From contig NZ_AP022589.1 of assembly GCF_010731755.1 (NCBI RefSeq), forward strand, positions 3,162,001 through 3,226,000: 64,000 nucleotides of DNA, read 5' to 3'. The notes beneath the pieces are model-generated. The model searched no databases, was not told where the DNA came from, and saw only the letters and a list, made by a program, of their open reading frames with translations. Of this stretch, positions 62,348 to 64,000 are shown one piece after another (position 1 is the stretch's first letter; the number at the start of each line of letters is the position of its first letter). A program made the position numbers and the translations under genes. Source of the DNA: Mycolicibacter minnesotensis (GTDB lineage Bacteria > Actinomycetota > Actinomycetes > Mycobacteriales > Mycobacteriaceae).

Positions 62348-62615
62348 AATGCGGGCTCAGTTTATCCGCTGACGACGGTAGCGCTGCGTCGACCGAGCAA
62401 TGCCGTAATCATCGGTTTCCAATTCAACCGGCCAACAGAGTATTTCGATTTGTCGACAGCGTCCTGGATCTACCCGAATCGACACCCGTCGCCGTAGGCA
62501 AACAACTAGCGTTGAATGGTGCTCGTGACGTCTGTGAATCAAGAGGGATGTGTGGCGGTGGCAACCTCGGTGGGCCGGGCCGGTCGGGCCCGTTCGACTG
62601 CATTGGAGGCGCGGC

Positions 62616-64000
62616 GTGGGTGAGCTCGTCGACGCCGCTGGGCTGCCCACCGAACTGGGTGCCCTGGACTACCTGCTGCACCGCGGTGAAGCCAACCCGC
62701 GGACCCGCTCGGGGATCATGGGGCTAGAGCTGCTCGACAGCACCCCGGACTGGGACCGGTTCCGCAACCTGTTCGAGAACGTCTCCCGGAAAGTCTTGCG
62801 CCTGCGCCAGAAGGTGGTGGTGCCCACGTTGCCGACGGCTGCGCCGCGCTGGGTGGTGGATCCCGACTTCAACCTTGATTTTCATGTCCGACGGCTCCGG
62901 GTGCCCGAGCCTGGTGGCTTGCGTGAAGTCCTCGACCTGGCGGAGGTGGCCCTGCAGTCACCGATGGATATTCAGCGCCCGCTGTGGTCAGCGACTCTGG
63001 TGGAGGGCCTGGAGGGCGGCCGGGCCGCCACATTGATGCATTTGAGTCACGCGGTCACCGACGGTGTCGGGGGAGCGGCCATGTTCGGGCGGATCTATGA
63101 CCTGGAACGCGACCCGCCGGCCCGGGCGATGCCGCCGCAACCGGTACCGCAGGACCTGTCGGCCAACGACCTGATGCGTGACGGCATCAACCACCTGCCG
63201 TTCACGGTTTTTGGTGGCACCCGCGACCTGCTGTTGGGCGCACTGTCGATGGCGACCCGCACCGTGCGTGATCCGCTGTCGGCCGTCACCGGTGCCCTCA
63301 CCTATGCCCGGTCGAGTTCACGGGTGATGAGCCAGGCGGCGGAGCCTTCGCCGCTGCTGCGGCGGCGCAGCCTGACCAGCCGGACCGAAGCCCTCGACAT
63401 CCGGTTGGCCGACCTGCACCGAGCGGCCAAAGCCGGCGGAGGGTCGATCAACGACGCGTACCTGGCGGCAGTGTCGGGAGCGCTGGGGCGCTACCACCGG
63501 GCGTTGGGTGTGCCGATCGCAACCCTGCCGATGGCGATCCCGGTGAACCTGCGCGCGGATGCAGATCCTGCCGGGGGCAACCGGTTCACCGGGGTGAACC
63601 TGGCCGCCCCGGTAGGGGTTGCCGACCCGGTCGAGCGAATCAGGCGGATTCGGGCCCAGATGACCCAGCGTCGTGACGAGCCCGCGATGGACGTGATCGG
63701 CTCCATCGCGCCGCTGCTGAGCGTCGTTCCGGCACCGGTTCTGGAGAAGATGAGTGAATCGGTCGTCAGTGCCGACGTTCAGGCCAGCAACGTGGCGTTC
63801 TATCCCGGCGAAACCTATATCGCCGGGGCGAAGGTGCTGCGACACTACGGAATCGGGCCGCTGCCCGGCGTCGCCATGATGGTGGTGCTGATCTCCCGCG
63901 GTGGTGAGTGCTCCATCACGGTCCGCTATGACCGCGCAGCGGTCCGCGACGAGAAGCTGTTCGCCACGTGCCTGGTAGAGGGCTTCGACGAAGTGCTGGC
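62616..64000 (+). CDS. Wax ester synthase/diacylglycerol acyltransferase (WS/DGAT), 3' end outside window
   Basis: GTG at 62616 with GGAGG 8 bp upstream. The 461 visible residues open with LPTELGALDYLLHRGEANPR, the usual start of the family. LMHLSHAVTDGVGG at about residue 145 is the active-site motif; the canonical form is HHxxxDG, and here the first His is Ser while the base His and Asp-Gly remain. Later DAYLAAVSGALGRYH, IPVNLRADADPAGGNRF and LPGVAMMVVLISRGGECSIT are standard. It makes triacylglycerol or wax esters from acyl-CoA. It resembles Rv2484c, which lies beyond the same cluster in M. tuberculosis. Confidence 0.88.
   Translation, partial: MGELVDAAGLPTELGALDYLLHRGEANPRTRSGIMGLELLDSTPDWDRFRNLFENVSRKVLRLRQKVVVPTLPTAAPRWVVDPDFNLDFHVRRLRVPEPGGLREVLDLAEVALQSPMDIQRPLWSATLVEGLEGGRAATLMHLSHAVTDGVGGAAMFGRIYDLERDPPARAMPPQPVPQDLSANDLMRDGINHLPFTVFGGTRDLLLGALSMATRTVRDPLSAVTGALTYARSSSRVMSQAAEPSPLLRRRSLTSRTEALDIRLADLHRAAKAGGGSINDAYLAAVSGALGRYHRALGVPIATLPMAIPVNLRADADPAGGNRFTGVNLAAPVGVADPVERIRRIRAQMTQRRDEPAMDVIGSIAPLLSVVPAPVLEKMSESVVSADVQASNVAFYPGETYIAGAKVLRHYGIGPLPGVAMMVVLISRGGECSITVRYDRAAVRDEKLFATCLVEGFDEVL

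Overview
The window is high-GC DNA from a Mycobacterium species. It carries a CmrA-type mycolate reductase, an LdtMt2-type L,D-transpeptidase, PE-PPE-domain and MmpS-like exported proteins, PGRS glycine-rich proteins and mycobacteriophage lysins A and B. Gene order from about 6 kb to 60.8 kb follows, in reverse orientation and with insertions, the M. tuberculosis stretch from Rv2518c (ldtB) to Rv2495c (bkdC). This synteny is recalled from knowledge of H37Rv, not computed. The species cannot be fixed from the sequence; two PGRS proteins that start with a Sec signal peptide instead of a PE domain suggest a lineage outside the M. tuberculosis complex.

Layout. 1-5.9 kb: the end of an APC-type permease, an exported protein, an IdeR-like box, a PE-less PGRS protein, and a DUF1524-type HNH nuclease lying between an intact tRNA-Lys and a diverged copy of that tRNA's 3' half (a probable small integrated element). 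6-15.8 kb: conserved core with ldtB, an ARB_07466-like secreted protein, a PE-PPE esterase, tRNA-His, orn, a HerA-like ATPase, cmrA, an Atg22-like MFS transporter, an MmpS-like protein and the TetR repressor bkaR. 15.8-41.3 kb: a foreign block inserted between bkaR and its divergent target fadD35. It holds a second PE-less PGRS gene, an IS3-family element with a frameshifted transposase, a degraded prophage of the L5/cluster A type and two DUF732 genes. The bkaR-fadD35 control region is present at both edges of the block. 41.3-60.8 kb: the branched-chain/leucine catabolic cluster fadD35 (broken), scoA, scoB, accD1, accA1, fadE19, a MaoC-like gene, citE, then a 6.8 kb insertion (tartrate-dehydratase-like enzyme, ketopantoate-reductase-like enzyme, methyltransferase, TetR, DUF1214, sulfotransferase, GNAT), then bkdA, bkdB, bkdC. 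60.8-64 kb: enoyl-CoA hydratase, a 29-residue membrane peptide, an HNH protein, tRNA-Arg and a wax ester synthase/DGAT running off the end.

The prophage left arm (20.2-32 kb, minus strand) keeps tail genes, a major tail protein, lysA, lysB, a collagen-like fibre gene and one tRNA. It has lost the terminase, portal and capsid genes, the tail-assembly chaperones and nearly all of the tape measure gene. The right arm (32.7-40 kb, plus strand) keeps an L5 gp71-like immunity repressor, a set of 13-bp sites close to the L5 stoperator (consensus here CTTGACAGATACC) and many small translationally coupled early genes. The phage tRNA has a CUA anticodon in a tRNA-Trp-like anticodon arm, so it is a candidate amber suppressor. 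The remnant could not form particles but could still confer superinfection immunity.

The metabolic genes describe leucine breakdown: branched-chain dehydrogenase (bkdABC), acyl-CoA dehydrogenase (fadE19), methylcrotonyl-CoA carboxylase (accA1/accD1), a hydratase-like protein, a CitE-type lyase and 3-oxoacid CoA-transferase (scoAB). BkaR-type palindromes lie at bkaR, at the second copy upstream of fadD35, and, as a perfect 20-bp palindrome, directly upstream of scoA.
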